This document shows positions 1 to 8,033 of a stretch of 64,000 bases of DNA, one piece after another. The stretch is from Bacillus sp. Cs-700. Lineage in GTDB: Bacteria; Bacillota; Bacilli; Bacillales; Guptibacillaceae. Within the stretch, counting starts at the first letter, position 1, and each line of letters opens with the position of its first letter. Below the pieces are notes generated by a model, which was not told where the DNA came from, did no database searches, and saw only the letters and a program-made list of their open reading frames with translations. The stretch covers positions 4,202,001 to 4,266,000 of the forward strand of contig NZ_CP041063.1 in assembly GCF_011082085.1 (NCBI RefSeq). Reading direction: 5' to 3'. A program made the translations under genes and the position numbers.

Positions 1-7
1 AGGATAT

Positions 8-262
8 ATGGACTTACAAAGACTGCAAATACTCACTGAAGTTGTAAGAGAGTACAAAACCGCTCTTCACATGGATCAAAATAAAGGTGAAGTTGTAAGA
101 GAAGTGCTTGATATTGTGATGAACTCTCAGGATCTTGTTTTATACGGTCACGTAAAAAGAGCAAAAGACATTGATAAATTCCCTGGTGAAGCAATTAAGC
201 ATCTTGATCAGGCAACCTCATACCTACATGAAAAAATAGATGAACAATTAAAACACTCCTAG
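8..262 (+). CDS. small conserved-looking protein, function unknown
   Basis: This 84-residue soluble protein is predicted to be mostly helical and has no signal peptide, membrane segment or cysteine. An AGGA at the very left edge of the window (1-4) precedes the ATG, so the start is reasonable, although anything upstream is cut off. A strong terminator overlaps its stop codon, so it is the last gene of its transcript. I do not recognise the family. Codon use looks native, and the clear start and terminator are the main reasons to believe it is real. Confidence 0.75.
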   Translation: MDLQRLQILTEVVREYKTALHMDQNKGEVVREVLDIVMNSQDLVLYGHVKRAKDIDKFPGEAIKHLDQATSYLHEKIDEQLKHS

Positions 263-279
263 TATCAGGAGTGTTTTTT
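252..279 (+). terminator. intrinsic terminator
   Basis: A 9-bp perfect stem (AACACTCCT/AGGAGTGTT) is followed by a T run. The left arm contains the stop codon of the 84-residue gene. Confidence 0.85.
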
Positions 280-414
280 GGTGTTTGTACTTTGTGATAA
301 TATGCGAAAAATAGGAATAGTTTGCATTTTGAAGAGATCGTTGTAACAGTTGCAATGCAATGTCATATAGTGATAAGCTTTTGCTGTTTACTAGATTAAA
401 GGAGAGTGAAATAA

Positions 415-1278
415 ATGACGAATTTCATGAAGCGACTGGCTCCTGTTCTTTTAATGGGACTAGTTGTTTTTGTTATAAGTGCTTGTTCGAATGGTGGGAA
501 TGAATCGAATGGAGCTTCAGGCGAAAAAGAAGCAACGAAATGGGTAGAAATAAAAGAAGAAGGCAAACTTGTCGTTGCAACTTCAGGAACGCTTTACCCT
601 ACTTCTTATTATGAAGAAGGATCGGATAAAGTTACGGGCTACGAAGTAGAAGTTGTAAGAGAAATGGCGAAACGCCTTGATCTTGATGTGGAATTTGAAG
701 AAATGGGCTTTGATGGCATGTTAACAAGCATTAATTCGGGCAAAGTTGATTTAGCAGCCAACGATATTACTTCAACAGATGAAAGAATGGAAAAGTTCAC
801 TTTCTCTGAGCCGGTTAAGTATTCTTATGGTACAGCGATCGTAAGAAAAGATGATCTATCCGGTATTCAATCTCTTGATGATCTAGAGGGAAAGATTGCG
901 GCTGGTGCTTCTACGACGGTTTATATGGAAGTTGCCCGTGAGCATGGTGCAGAAGAAAAAATTTATGATAATGCGACGAATGAACAGTATTTACGTGATG
1001 TATCGAATGGTCGAACCGATATTATTTTAAATGATTATTACTTACAAACACTTGCTCTTGCTGCTTTTCCAGATTTAAACATAACCATCCATCCTGATAT
1101 TGAGTACTATCCTAACAACCAACATATTGTAATGAAAAAGGATAGTGGCGAATTAGAAACAAAAGTGAACGAGACGATAAAAGAAATGAAAGAAGACGGC
1201 ACGATGAAAGAACTATCTGAGAAGTTCTTCAATGGAGCTGATGTATCGGTTAAGCCAGATCTAGATATTGAAAAATAA
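415..1278 (+). CDS. amino-acid ABC transporter substrate-binding lipoprotein
   Basis: This 287-residue type II periplasmic-binding-fold lipoprotein belongs to the polar amino-acid/cystine (HisJ/TcyA-like) group. It has an N-terminal hydrophobic segment and a lipobox ending in ISAC (Cys about residue 24), then a Ser/Gly/Asn-rich linker. Family features include the KLVVATSGT strand, the DGMLTSINSGKVD region and ANDITST. It would capture an amino acid outside the membrane and deliver it to the permease 16 bp downstream. GGAGAG lies 8 bp before the ATG. The exact substrate cannot be read from sequence; cystine or a polar amino acid is the best guess. Confidence 0.92.
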   Translation: MTNFMKRLAPVLLMGLVVFVISACSNGGNESNGASGEKEATKWVEIKEEGKLVVATSGTLYPTSYYEEGSDKVTGYEVEVVREMAKRLDLDVEFEEMGFDGMLTSINSGKVDLAANDITSTDERMEKFTFSEPVKYSYGTAIVRKDDLSGIQSLDDLEGKIAAGASTTVYMEVAREHGAEEKIYDNATNEQYLRDVSNGRTDIILNDYYLQTLALAAFPDLNITIHPDIEYYPNNQHIVMKKDSGELETKVNETIKEMKEDGTMKELSEKFFNGADVSVKPDLDIEK

Positions 1279-1294
1279 GTGGGAGTTGTAACAA

Positions 1295-1972
1295 GTGGGG
1301 GAAATACACTGGGAATATTTATTTGATGCAGGTCTTGCGTTAAAATCATTTCCCTATGTGATCCAGGGTCTTGGGTTAACGTTATTAATTGCATTTGTTG
1401 GAATGATTATTGGTTTAGTTATGGGCTTATTTCTTGCTCTTGGTAGAATGTCCAAATGGAAAGCCCTCAGATGGCCAGCGCGCCTCTACATTTCCTTTAT
1501 GAGAGGAACGCCAATTCTTGTTTTTCTTTATATTCTTTATTTTGGTCTACCGGTTGTAGGAATTCAATTCTCAGCGTTAACGTGTGCGTTAATTGGGTTT
1601 AGCTTAAATAGTGCAGCATATATTGCAGAAATTCAACGCTCGGCTCTTTCATCAGTTGAAAAAGGCCAATGGGAAGCTTCGACCGCTCTAGGTATGTCCT
1701 ATTGGACGACGATGAGAGAGGTGGTTTTGCCACAAGCAACGCGAATCGCCATACCGCCTCTATCGAACGTCATGCTCGATTTGATCAAAGCGTCTTCTTT
1801 AGCTGCGGTTATTACCGTTCCGGAACTACTCCATCATGCGAAAATTGTTGGCGGAAGAGAATTTGATTTTATGACAATGTATATCCTCGTAGCTTTTATT
1901 TATTGGGGAGTATGCGTTTGTGTTTCCTTCTTCCAGGAACGATTAGAAAAGCGATATCATTATTTACATTAA
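1295..1972 (+). CDS. amino-acid ABC transporter permease
   Basis: This 225-residue integral membrane protein is of the HisM/TcyB family (BPD_transp_1), with about five membrane helices. The cytoplasmic EAA loop, which docks the ATPase, is visible near residues 125-150 (WEASTALGMSYWTTMREVVLPQA). It starts at GTG, with GGGAG 9 bp upstream, just after the binding-protein gene, and it ends in a strong terminator. No ATP-binding subunit follows, which is unusual for this family. The pair must borrow an ATPase encoded elsewhere, or the operon has lost it. Confidence 0.92.
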   Translation: MGEIHWEYLFDAGLALKSFPYVIQGLGLTLLIAFVGMIIGLVMGLFLALGRMSKWKALRWPARLYISFMRGTPILVFLYILYFGLPVVGIQFSALTCALIGFSLNSAAYIAEIQRSALSSVEKGQWEASTALGMSYWTTMREVVLPQATRIAIPPLSNVMLDLIKASSLAAVITVPELLHHAKIVGGREFDFMTMYILVAFIYWGVCVCVSFFQERLEKRYHYLH

Positions 1973-1998
1973 CCCTGGGTTTCTTTCCAGGGTTTTTT
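1971..1998 (+). terminator. intrinsic terminator of the amino-acid transporter operon
   Basis: An AACCCTGG/CCAGGGTT stem with a T6 tail begins at the permease stop codon. It shows that the operon ends without an ATPase gene. Confidence 0.85.
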
Positions 1999-2156
1999 CT
2001 TTCGATTCTTTTAATAGAGCGCTCAATTGAATTAGCACTCCTATTAAAAAAACAAAAATATCCCATATTCTTCATGAACTTTTTTTAAGAATGTTATACT
2101 AAGTAAAATAAACAACATAGACGATTCGTCATATTGGAAGGGAGTTCATCAATTGC

Positions 2157-2876
2157 ATGAAAAAATATCTTAATTTATTATTGATTGTTGGGGTTCTAAT
2201 GCTTGCTGCTTGTAGTAATAATAGTGAGGCAACGGACGAAGAACCTGCTTCTGAAGATTCAGCAACTGTAGAAACGCAAAAAGAACTTGAAGCGATGAAG
2301 GTAGAAGAAGACAAGGTTGTTGCAACGGTTAATAGTGAAGAGATCAAAGGAAAAGATTATAATTCTATGCTTGTACAAACTCAGCTTCGCTATACGATGA
2401 GCGGGGAAGATCCATCAGATCCTGAGGTAGCGAAATCGATCGAACAAGAAGTGATGGATAATTTAATAGGACAGGAACTTTTACTTCAAAAAGCGAAGGA
2501 AGAAGGTTTCTCTGCATCAGATAAAGAAGTTGAAACAGAACTTGAACAAATTAAAGCACAGTTCGATGGCGAAAAGGAGCTTGAGAAAGCGCTGCAAGGT
2601 CAAGGGATAACTCTTGAGCAGCTTGAAAGCCAGTATGCGGATATTGTAGTTGTTGATAAATTTGTAAAAGATAAAATTGGTACACCAGAAGTATCTGATG
2701 AAGAAGTAAAGGCATTTTATGATGAGCAATTCTCAAAAGATGCTGAAAATCCCCCTTCTTTTGACGAAATGGAAGATCGGATAAAAGACTATTTAGTTGA
2801 AACGAAAACACAAGAGAAAGTTCAAGAAATGAAAGCTGAACTGATGAAAAAAGCAGAAGTGAAAGAGAATTTATAG
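2157..2876 (+). CDS. SurA/PrsA-type chaperone lipoprotein lacking a parvulin domain
   Basis: This 239-residue lipoprotein has a signal peptide with lipobox LAAC (Cys about 19), an acidic Ser/Thr linker, and a SurA_N-like helical domain (about 45-170) with the motif VATVNSEEIKGKDYN. A helical C-terminal part includes EVSDEEVKAFYDE, which is typical of PrsA foldases. The length leaves no room for the parvulin peptidyl-prolyl isomerase domain of full PrsA (about 290 residues), so a chaperone role at the outer face of the membrane is inferred. GGAAGGGAG lies 12 bp before the ATG. It is monocistronic with a weak terminator. Confidence 0.85.
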   Translation: MKKYLNLLLIVGVLMLAACSNNSEATDEEPASEDSATVETQKELEAMKVEEDKVVATVNSEEIKGKDYNSMLVQTQLRYTMSGEDPSDPEVAKSIEQEVMDNLIGQELLLQKAKEEGFSASDKEVETELEQIKAQFDGEKELEKALQGQGITLEQLESQYADIVVVDKFVKDKIGTPEVSDEEVKAFYDEQFSKDAENPPSFDEMEDRIKDYLVETKTQEKVQEMKAELMKKAEVKENL

Positions 2877-2899
2877 GTCAGCATAGAGCTGGCCTTTTT
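2876..2899 (+). terminator. probable intrinsic terminator
   Basis: A GGTCAGC/GCTGGCC stem with one G-U pair and a 5-nt loop is followed by T5. Confidence 0.6.
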
Positions 2900-2942
2900 C
2901 TATGATTAGCAACATTAAATTGAAATTGGGAGAGATCAAGTT

Positions 2943-3578
2943 ATGGATCAAGTCATCGATGAACTCCGTACATATGTGAAACAAAAATTAGAAAAGGAAG
3001 GAAGTGGACATGATTGGTACCACATTGATCGTGTCGTAAAACAAGCGCGCAGCATTGCGAAAGAAGAGGGGGCTAACCTCTTTATTTGTGAAGTTGCCGC
3101 ACTTGTTCATGATCTTGCTGATGATAAAATCGCTTCATCAGAAGAAGCTGGATTAGAAGAAGTAGAGCAACTGCTAACCCCTCTAAATAAGGCGGATATC
3201 GAGCACGTATTGGAAATCATTACAACCATTTCCTTTAAAGGGGGGAATCGTCCACCTGTTCGTAGCCTCGAAGCAAAGGTTGTTCAAGATGCCGATCGTT
3301 TAGATGCGATAGGTGCGATTGGAGTTGCCAGAACGTTTGTTTATGCTGGCTCGAAGGGAGATTTAATTTATGATCCATCCATACAGCCGCGTGAGCACAT
3401 GTCAGCTAGCTCGTATCGGAATGAAAAGTCGACAGCCATCAATCATTTCTATGAAAAATTATTGAATTTAAAAGGTTTAATGAATACGAATACAGGTTTA
3501 AGAATTGCTGAAGAGCGACATGAATTTATGACATCATTTTTATCTCAATTTCATGGAGAGTGGGAAGGGGTAAAATGA
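2943..3578 (+). CDS. HD-domain phosphohydrolase, YpgQ/YedJ type
   Basis: This 211-residue HD-superfamily metal-dependent phosphohydrolase shows the expected ligands: HDWYHIDRV near residue 24, the HD pair in ALVHDLADD near residue 56, and the late Asp in VVQDADRLDAIGAIG. This arrangement matches the YpgQ/YedJ branch, for which nucleotide (dNTP) hydrolysis has been reported; the cellular substrate here is inferred. Its stop codon overlaps the start of the following acetyltransferase gene (ATGA), so the two are probably translationally coupled. Confidence 0.88.
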   Translation: MDQVIDELRTYVKQKLEKEGSGHDWYHIDRVVKQARSIAKEEGANLFICEVAALVHDLADDKIASSEEAGLEEVEQLLTPLNKADIEHVLEIITTISFKGGNRPPVRSLEAKVVQDADRLDAIGAIGVARTFVYAGSKGDLIYDPSIQPREHMSASSYRNEKSTAINHFYEKLLNLKGLMNTNTGLRIAEERHEFMTSFLSQFHGEWEGVK

Positions 3579-4054
3579 TGATTATTCAGCCAATGACAGC
3601 AGATACTGCAAAAAAGATCCAAGAATGGCAATATGATGAGCCTTATTCCTTATACAGCTTAAATGGTGATTCAGAAGTGTTAACAGAACTATTGAACGGC
3701 TCATATTTTTCAGTTACAGAAAATAATAAATTAATCGGCTATTTTTGTTTTGGGAAGTCAGCTCAAGTTCCTGCTGGTTATAAAGAAAATGCTTATGCGG
3801 CTCCTTTACTTGATTTTGGATTGGGCCTCCATCCGATGCATACTGGAAATGGAAAAGGCCTTAGTTTTGTACAAGCGGGGCTTGCATATGCGAATGAGAA
3901 GTACGGCGATAAGAGCGTTCGACTTACGGTAGCCTCCTTTAACAAACGCGCAATAATTGTTTATGAAAGGGCAGGATTTACATATGAGCAATCCTTCTTA
4001 AGGGTAAGTGATAGCGGTTCGACAACTTTTGAAATTATGGTAAAAAAGATATGA
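3575..4054 (+). CDS. GNAT-family N-acetyltransferase
   Basis: This 159-residue GNAT acetyltransferase is of the RimJ/RimL-like type. The acetyl-CoA-binding motif A is visible as LGLHPMHTGNGKG, and motif B contains NKRAIIVYERAGF near the C terminus. A GTG lies in frame 15 bp upstream, but GGGAAGGGG (3562-3570) favours the ATG at 3575 (or 3578), which overlaps the stop of the HD hydrolase gene. The acceptor substrate is unknown. The overlap with the nucleotide-hydrolase-like gene suggests co-expression but not necessarily a shared pathway. Confidence 0.88.
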   Translation: MMIIQPMTADTAKKIQEWQYDEPYSLYSLNGDSEVLTELLNGSYFSVTENNKLIGYFCFGKSAQVPAGYKENAYAAPLLDFGLGLHPMHTGNGKGLSFVQAGLAYANEKYGDKSVRLTVASFNKRAIIVYERAGFTYEQSFLRVSDSGSTTFEIMVKKI

Positions 4055-4315
4055 AAATAGGGAGAAATGGGCTGTGGTCACAAACTCTGGATTAAACTGT
4101 ACAAAAGCGGGAATAACAGAAGTATACAAGCAAGAAAGAACAGGAGGAAGGTTTCATATTCATAGTGCTATAACTTAAATAGAATCGAATCCTATTGGTC
4201 CAGCTTGTCTTATTCTTACTAATTCTGACAGACTATAGGAAGTTTGGTCGAATGCGTTTTGATTCCTCCGAGATTTGGGCATAATGATAATGTATTGGCA
4301 TGAGGAGGAATGAGC

Positions 4316-4471
4316 ATGTATGATGCAATTGAAAGAAAGCGTAAAGAAATGTTCGATATGGCGGGACGTTACGGCTTTGCATCAGAGAGAACCATTCGCT
4401 GTAGTCAGGAGTTGGACCGATTATTAAATGCCTTAATGCAAACGAAACAACATAATGAGGAAGTATTGTGA
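4316..4471 (+). CDS. Spo0E-family aspartyl-phosphate phosphatase
   Basis: This small protein of 51 residues begins MYDAIERKRKEMFDMA and carries the signature SQELDRLLN near residues 31-39, which defines the Spo0E-like (Spo0E/YisI/YnzD) family. Members remove phosphate from Spo0A~P and so hold back sporulation. It is preceded by GAGGAGGAATG with good spacing. It sits about 400 bp upstream of a three-PAS orphan kinase gene, a placement that puts opposing inputs to the sporulation phosphorelay side by side. The family call rests on the short motif and overall size. Confidence 0.85.
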   Translation: MYDAIERKRKEMFDMAGRYGFASERTIRCSQELDRLLNALMQTKQHNEEVL

Positions 4472-4523
4472 AACTTAAATCTAATTTTTTCTTCCTGTAG
4501 GGTAAATTAAAGGAGGAAACCTT

Positions 4524-4763
4524 ATGAAGTTTGATCTTAAATCAATTCTCACAAAAGAGTTATTTGATTGGATAGAAGAACATCCTAAGCGCAATCAGTT
4601 GATTGAATCCATTCAAGGAGAGATCTTTCAATCCGTTGTCCATTTCCGTGAATGGAATGACTCTGATTATAATGGGAACGATGACTGGATTCTGTTTGCG
4701 CTTCGAAATGAAGAAGTGTGGCAAGATGAAGTCGACCCGATCGATCAGTGTGAAAGCCGTTAG
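4524..4763 (+). CDS. hypothetical acidic protein of 79 residues
   Basis: This is a small acidic protein rich in Trp, Asp and Glu, with the segments FDWIEEHPKRNQLIE and WNDSDYNGNDDWI. It has no membrane segment or recognised domain. A strong AAAGGAGGA (4509-4517) stands 6 bp before the ATG, and a clear terminator overlaps its end, so it is a real gene. I do not recognise the family. Confidence 0.75.
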   Translation: MKFDLKSILTKELFDWIEEHPKRNQLIESIQGEIFQSVVHFREWNDSDYNGNDDWILFALRNEEVWQDEVDPIDQCESR

Positions 4764-4780
4764 AAGCACGGCTTTTTTTT
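4753..4780 (+). terminator. intrinsic terminator
   Basis: An AAAGCCGT/ACGGCTTT stem is followed by T8, at the end of the 79-residue gene. It separates that gene from the kinase. Confidence 0.85.
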
Positions 4781-4881
4781 GTGGGATTTTAGAACTTAAT
4801 GTAGATTTAAGCAGGAATCATTTGCTTGGAAAGAGAAAAACTACATACTATGGAAATTATCCGGTGTACGTAGGGGGACTT

Positions 4882-6747
4882 ATGGTGAAACATTCACAAG
4901 ACGTTCTTATAGATAAGCAAGAGCTTCATGAACTTCATAGAAATTATCAAACGTACAAATCGCTATTTGCCCATTATCCAGGTATGATGTACCTCTTAGA
5001 TCATAATGGACTCATTCAAAATATTAACTACTTCGGTGATGCCTTATCAAAGCATTACAATGTCACCATTAAAAGTAAGCATTATACAAACTTTATTCTA
5101 GCTTCAGAACATGACGAAGTTAATCACTTTTTTTATAAAACACTTCAGGGGCAAGTTACACATTTTAATACGGTTTTCCTCACACCTGATCAAGAGCCGT
5201 TCGAGGTTGAATTGGTTAATATACCTGTTTATGTTGATAGTGAAGTAAAAGGTGTATTTACGTACGTTCGAGATATTACGGAAGAACGAGCAGCCGCATT
5301 TGCTCTACGAGAAAGCCAGGAAAAGTACCGGCTGATTGCTGAGCATACATCAGAGTTAATTAGACTAGTGAATGTCGAGAGCGGTATCATTACCTATGCT
5401 TCTCCTTCCCACGAAACCATTCTTGGTTTCAAAACTGAAGAGTATACAGGTCATTCGTTTTATGAAGACATTCATCCTGATGACCATGATGCCGTTATTC
5501 ATTTACTACATAGTACGAAAGATAAGCCAGCAGTCGCAGAATTTCGACGGAGGCATGTAAATGGAAACTGGATCACGTTAGAGGATAGAGCAAGATCCAT
5601 ACCTTACGGCGTCAATGGAGAAAGAATGAATGTTGTCGTCTCAAGAGACATTACTGAGAAAAAACGAGCTGAACAGGAGCTTCAAAGCACGCTAAAACAG
5701 TTAAAAGATTTAAAATATGCCCTTGATGAAAGTGCCTTAGTTTCTGTGACAGATGAGTCTGGGAAGATTACTTCTGTGAATGAGAAATTTTGTGAGATTA
5801 CGGAATATACGGAAGGCGAACTCCTCGGTCAAACACATATGATTCTAGATTCAGGGTATCATCCGCAGTCTTTTTTCGACGAAATGGACTTGCAAATTCA
5901 ATCGGGTGCAGTCTGGAAAGGCGAAATCAATAACAAAACGAAACATGGAAACGATTTTTGGGTCGATACAACGGTTGTGCCGTTCACTGGTGATAACGGA
6001 GAGCCATACCAATATGTTTATATCCGTAAAGATATTACAGATCGTAAGCGCGCCGAAGAACTGCTTCGAACGTCCGATAAATTATCAGTTATAGGTGAAC
6101 TAGCTGCTGGTGTTGCTCATGAGATTCGAAATCCATTAACTTCTCTTAAAGGTTTTACACAAATTTTAAAATCAAGGCTGGATAGTGACAGTGATCAAGA
6201 GTTTATTAGCATTATGCTTGATGAATTGGATCGCATTAATATGATTGTTAATGAATTTATGGTGCTGGCGCGACCGCAGGCATTAGCTCATGAGAAAGCG
6301 AACTTACAAGATTTACTTCAAAATGTACTTACCTTGATTGAAACGCAGGCAACGTTAAACAACGTACAAATAATCACTAGAGTGATTGAAAACATTCCTA
6401 ACATATCTTGCAATGAAAATCAGATTAAACAAGTTCTCATCAATGTTATAAAGAATTCGATCGAAGCAATGCCGCATGGTGGTGAAATCATACTCTCCCT
6501 TTTTCCTGTTAAAAATGAAGTTATCATTGAAGTAAGAGATAATGGGGAAGGTATTTCAAATCACCAGCTAACCCATCTAGGAGAGCCTTTTTATACGACG
6601 AAAAAAAAGGGGAACGGCCTAGGTTTAATGATTTGTCGACGAATTGTTCAAAATCATCAGGGCACCTTGTTAATCGATAGTAAAGAAGGAGAAGGCACTG
6701 TAGTAAAGATTAAACTCCCTTATCGTCTTTCTGATGAATCGCGCTGA
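4882..6747 (+). CDS. multi-PAS sporulation-type sensor histidine kinase
   Basis: This is a soluble 621-residue kinase with no membrane segment. Three PAS domains (about 20-140, 150-275 and 275-400) are joined by PAC-like ends such as RDITEERAAAF and KDITDRKRAEE. They are followed by HisKA with the phospho-acceptor His about 413 in AHEIRNPLTSLKGF, and HATPase_c with the N box (QVLINVIKNSIEAM), G1 (DNGEGI) and G2 (GNGLGL). No response regulator is adjacent, so it is an orphan kinase of the KinA/KinE type likely feeding the Spo0F-Spo0A phosphorelay. The frame is open further upstream, but GGGGGA (4873-4878) and the upstream terminator place the start at 4882 (or GTG 4885). Confidence 0.9.
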   Translation: MVKHSQDVLIDKQELHELHRNYQTYKSLFAHYPGMMYLLDHNGLIQNINYFGDALSKHYNVTIKSKHYTNFILASEHDEVNHFFYKTLQGQVTHFNTVFLTPDQEPFEVELVNIPVYVDSEVKGVFTYVRDITEERAAAFALRESQEKYRLIAEHTSELIRLVNVESGIITYASPSHETILGFKTEEYTGHSFYEDIHPDDHDAVIHLLHSTKDKPAVAEFRRRHVNGNWITLEDRARSIPYGVNGERMNVVVSRDITEKKRAEQELQSTLKQLKDLKYALDESALVSVTDESGKITSVNEKFCEITEYTEGELLGQTHMILDSGYHPQSFFDEMDLQIQSGAVWKGEINNKTKHGNDFWVDTTVVPFTGDNGEPYQYVYIRKDITDRKRAEELLRTSDKLSVIGELAAGVAHEIRNPLTSLKGFTQILKSRLDSDSDQEFISIMLDELDRINMIVNEFMVLARPQALAHEKANLQDLLQNVLTLIETQATLNNVQIITRVIENIPNISCNENQIKQVLINVIKNSIEAMPHGGEIILSLFPVKNEVIIEVRDNGEGISNHQLTHLGEPFYTTKKKGNGLGLMICRRIVQNHQGTLLIDSKEGEGTVVKIKLPYRLSDESR

Positions 6748-6763
6748 GCAAGCGCTTTTTTCT
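6741..6763 (+). terminator. short intrinsic terminator
   Basis: A 5-bp GC-rich stem (GCGCT/AGCGC) overlaps the kinase stop codon and is followed by a T run. Confidence 0.6.
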
Positions 6764-6788
6764 TTTATGCAACTCTTTACTTTAGTTA

Positions 6789-6802
6789 AGTAAGCGCTTA
6801 CA
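6789..6802. promoter_or_regulatory. cre-like site (CcpA)
   Basis: AGTAAGCGCTTACA matches the CcpA consensus TGWAANCGNTNWCA at every position but the first, and it is a perfect GTAAGCGCTTAC palindrome. It lies 40 bp upstream of the 46-residue gene. Carbon-catabolite control of that gene is inferred. Confidence 0.5.
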
Positions 6803-6841
6803 ATTATAAAAAGAATAGTTGTATTAAGGGGCGTGTTGAGA

Positions 6842-6982
6842 ATGAGAAGCGAGACGAGTTATCGAATGCTTGCCTTTGAAAAGTTCAACGCTGAAAAGAA
6901 TTGGTCAGAAAACAATCGCCTTTTTAATTATTCCATTGTAGGATGCGGAACATTATTTTATATTTTATCGAATATATTTTAA
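6842..6982 (+). CDS. small protein with a C-terminal hydrophobic segment
   Basis: This 46-residue protein has a polar N-terminal half (starting MRSETSYRMLAFEKF) and a hydrophobic C-terminal end (about residues 31-46, SIVGCGTLFYILSNIF) that could insert in the membrane. AAGGGG (6826-6831) lies 10 bp before the ATG, a cre-like palindrome lies upstream and a large hairpin terminator lies downstream. These together support a real gene. No family is recognised. Confidence 0.55.
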   Translation: MRSETSYRMLAFEKFNAEKNWSENNRLFNYSIVGCGTLFYILSNIF

Positions 6983-7009
6983 CCAACAGTACACAATACG
7001 AATGGGCTT

Positions 7010-7057
7010 CTCAAAAAATCGAACTTCTATTTATTGCAAGAGAAGTTCTTTTTTGAG
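7010..7057. terminator. bidirectional terminator between convergent genes
   Basis: A long hairpin (CTCAAAAAA and GAACTTCT arms paired with AGAAGTTC and TTTTTTGAG) serves both the small + strand gene and the - strand DUF3891 gene. Confidence 0.8.
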
Positions 7058-7080
7058 GAGTCTCTTTTTATAATGCTCGT

Positions 7081-7845
7081 CTATTCATTATTGCTAAAGT
7101 GAAAGGTCCGAATCTCAAATGGTGTCGTTTGATAGGCTTTAGCGATTCCTTCAACTGCTACTAATTCTTTTGGAACCCGCTTTAATTTAACATGAAACGA
7201 GTGCTTTTCATGGAATAGTGGGTATGAGATATGAATGTTTTCCTTAGAAAGCCAGTGTGTAAGAATGGGATTATCTGTCGTTAGAAAATAAAAAGATTGT
7301 GAAAATCCTTTCTTAAACCACGAAAGTTCTTCGCTTTTTGAAACTCCAGGTTCTTGAAAGCAGGCATATAGTGACAAGTCATCACAAAATTGTAGTAGTT
7401 GGTAATGAAAGCTGAGTAGAGTTTCCGAAATTCGAAAAGTTTCTACCAGTTGATTCTGTCTAGTATCCTCTTCAGCATAAAACGTTTTAGCTGCCATAGA
7501 TGTAGCGTTGTGAAAAAAAGATTGATAATGTTTGCTACAAAGAAAACCGCCGTAAGTTGTCTTATTTACAACATCTTCTAGTCCTTTTTTGTAAAAGGTT
7601 AGCTTGGGAGCAAGTGGAAAATCCAGAAAAGTATAAGGAGCCTCGCGTCGATCGTTCCAAAACGGTACGTCATCGAGTGGGATCCATCCACAATCATGAT
7701 AACGAATCGCATGTAAGACCTCTTCACGATAAAGCGAATCGGGCCAAAAGTCTTCACGTAACGCTTCTGCAAACTGGCCCGATAAAAGCGCGTGATCATG
7801 CTGACTAGTCATCACAAAACATTCATTCTCTTCATAAACAATCAT
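7081..7845 (-). CDS. DUF3891 family protein
   Basis: This soluble 254-residue protein begins MIVYEENECFVMTSQHDHA, the usual opening of DUF3891 proteins. Conserved His/Asp-rich motifs (QHDHALLSGQFA, AIRYHDCGW, DFPLAPK) suggest an HD-like helical metal-binding fold, but no activity is established. The frame extends 22 codons further upstream. AAAGGATGG about 5-8 bp before the ATG at 7845 decides the start. It is transcribed alone towards a bidirectional terminator. Confidence 0.8.
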   Translation of the reverse strand: MIVYEENECFVMTSQHDHALLSGQFAEALREDFWPDSLYREEVLHAIRYHDCGWIPLDDVPFWNDRREAPYTFLDFPLAPKLTFYKKGLEDVVNKTTYGGFLCSKHYQSFFHNATSMAAKTFYAEEDTRQNQLVETFRISETLLSFHYQLLQFCDDLSLYACFQEPGVSKSEELSWFKKGFSQSFYFLTTDNPILTHWLSKENIHISYPLFHEKHSFHVKLKRVPKELVAVEGIAKAYQTTPFEIRTFHFSNNE

Positions 7846-7958
7846 CTGATCCATCCTTTCAAGAAAAGCGTATTTAAAGCAATCGTGAGGCTGATCAAAG
7901 AAGGTAGACAAACAGTTGACCGCTTAGCCTCAACATAATAAGGGGTGGGGATTTGTTG

Positions 7959-7975
7959 TTTTTTTTTTTTTTTTT
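7959..7975. repeat. 17-nt poly-T/A tract
   Basis: This uninterrupted run of 17 T (A on the - strand) lies in the intergenic region upstream of the DUF3891 gene and about 40 nt beyond the end of the PrcB_C lipoprotein gene. Such long homopolymers are prone to slipped-strand length changes and to sequencing error. Confidence 0.9.
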
Positions 7976-8001
7976 GAAAGCGCAAACAAATAAATCGAGA
8001 T

Positions 8002-8033
8002 AAAAAAGCGAGTCCATTAAGGAGCGCTTTTTT
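8002..8033 (-). terminator. intrinsic terminator of the PrcB_C lipoprotein gene
   Basis: AAAAAAGCG/CGCTTTTTT arms flank the stop codon of the lipoprotein gene, with a T6 tail on the - strand. Confidence 0.65.

Noticed and set aside
4067-4178. Two overlapping short frames of about 32-34 codons after the GNAT gene
   Set aside because: One has a site too close to the start and the other uses GTG. Neither sequence looks like a protein and no terminator follows.
4603-4881. N-terminal extension of the three-PAS kinase
   Set aside because: The open frame crosses the 79-residue gene and a terminator. The ribosome-binding site at 4873-4878 and the PAS homology begin later.
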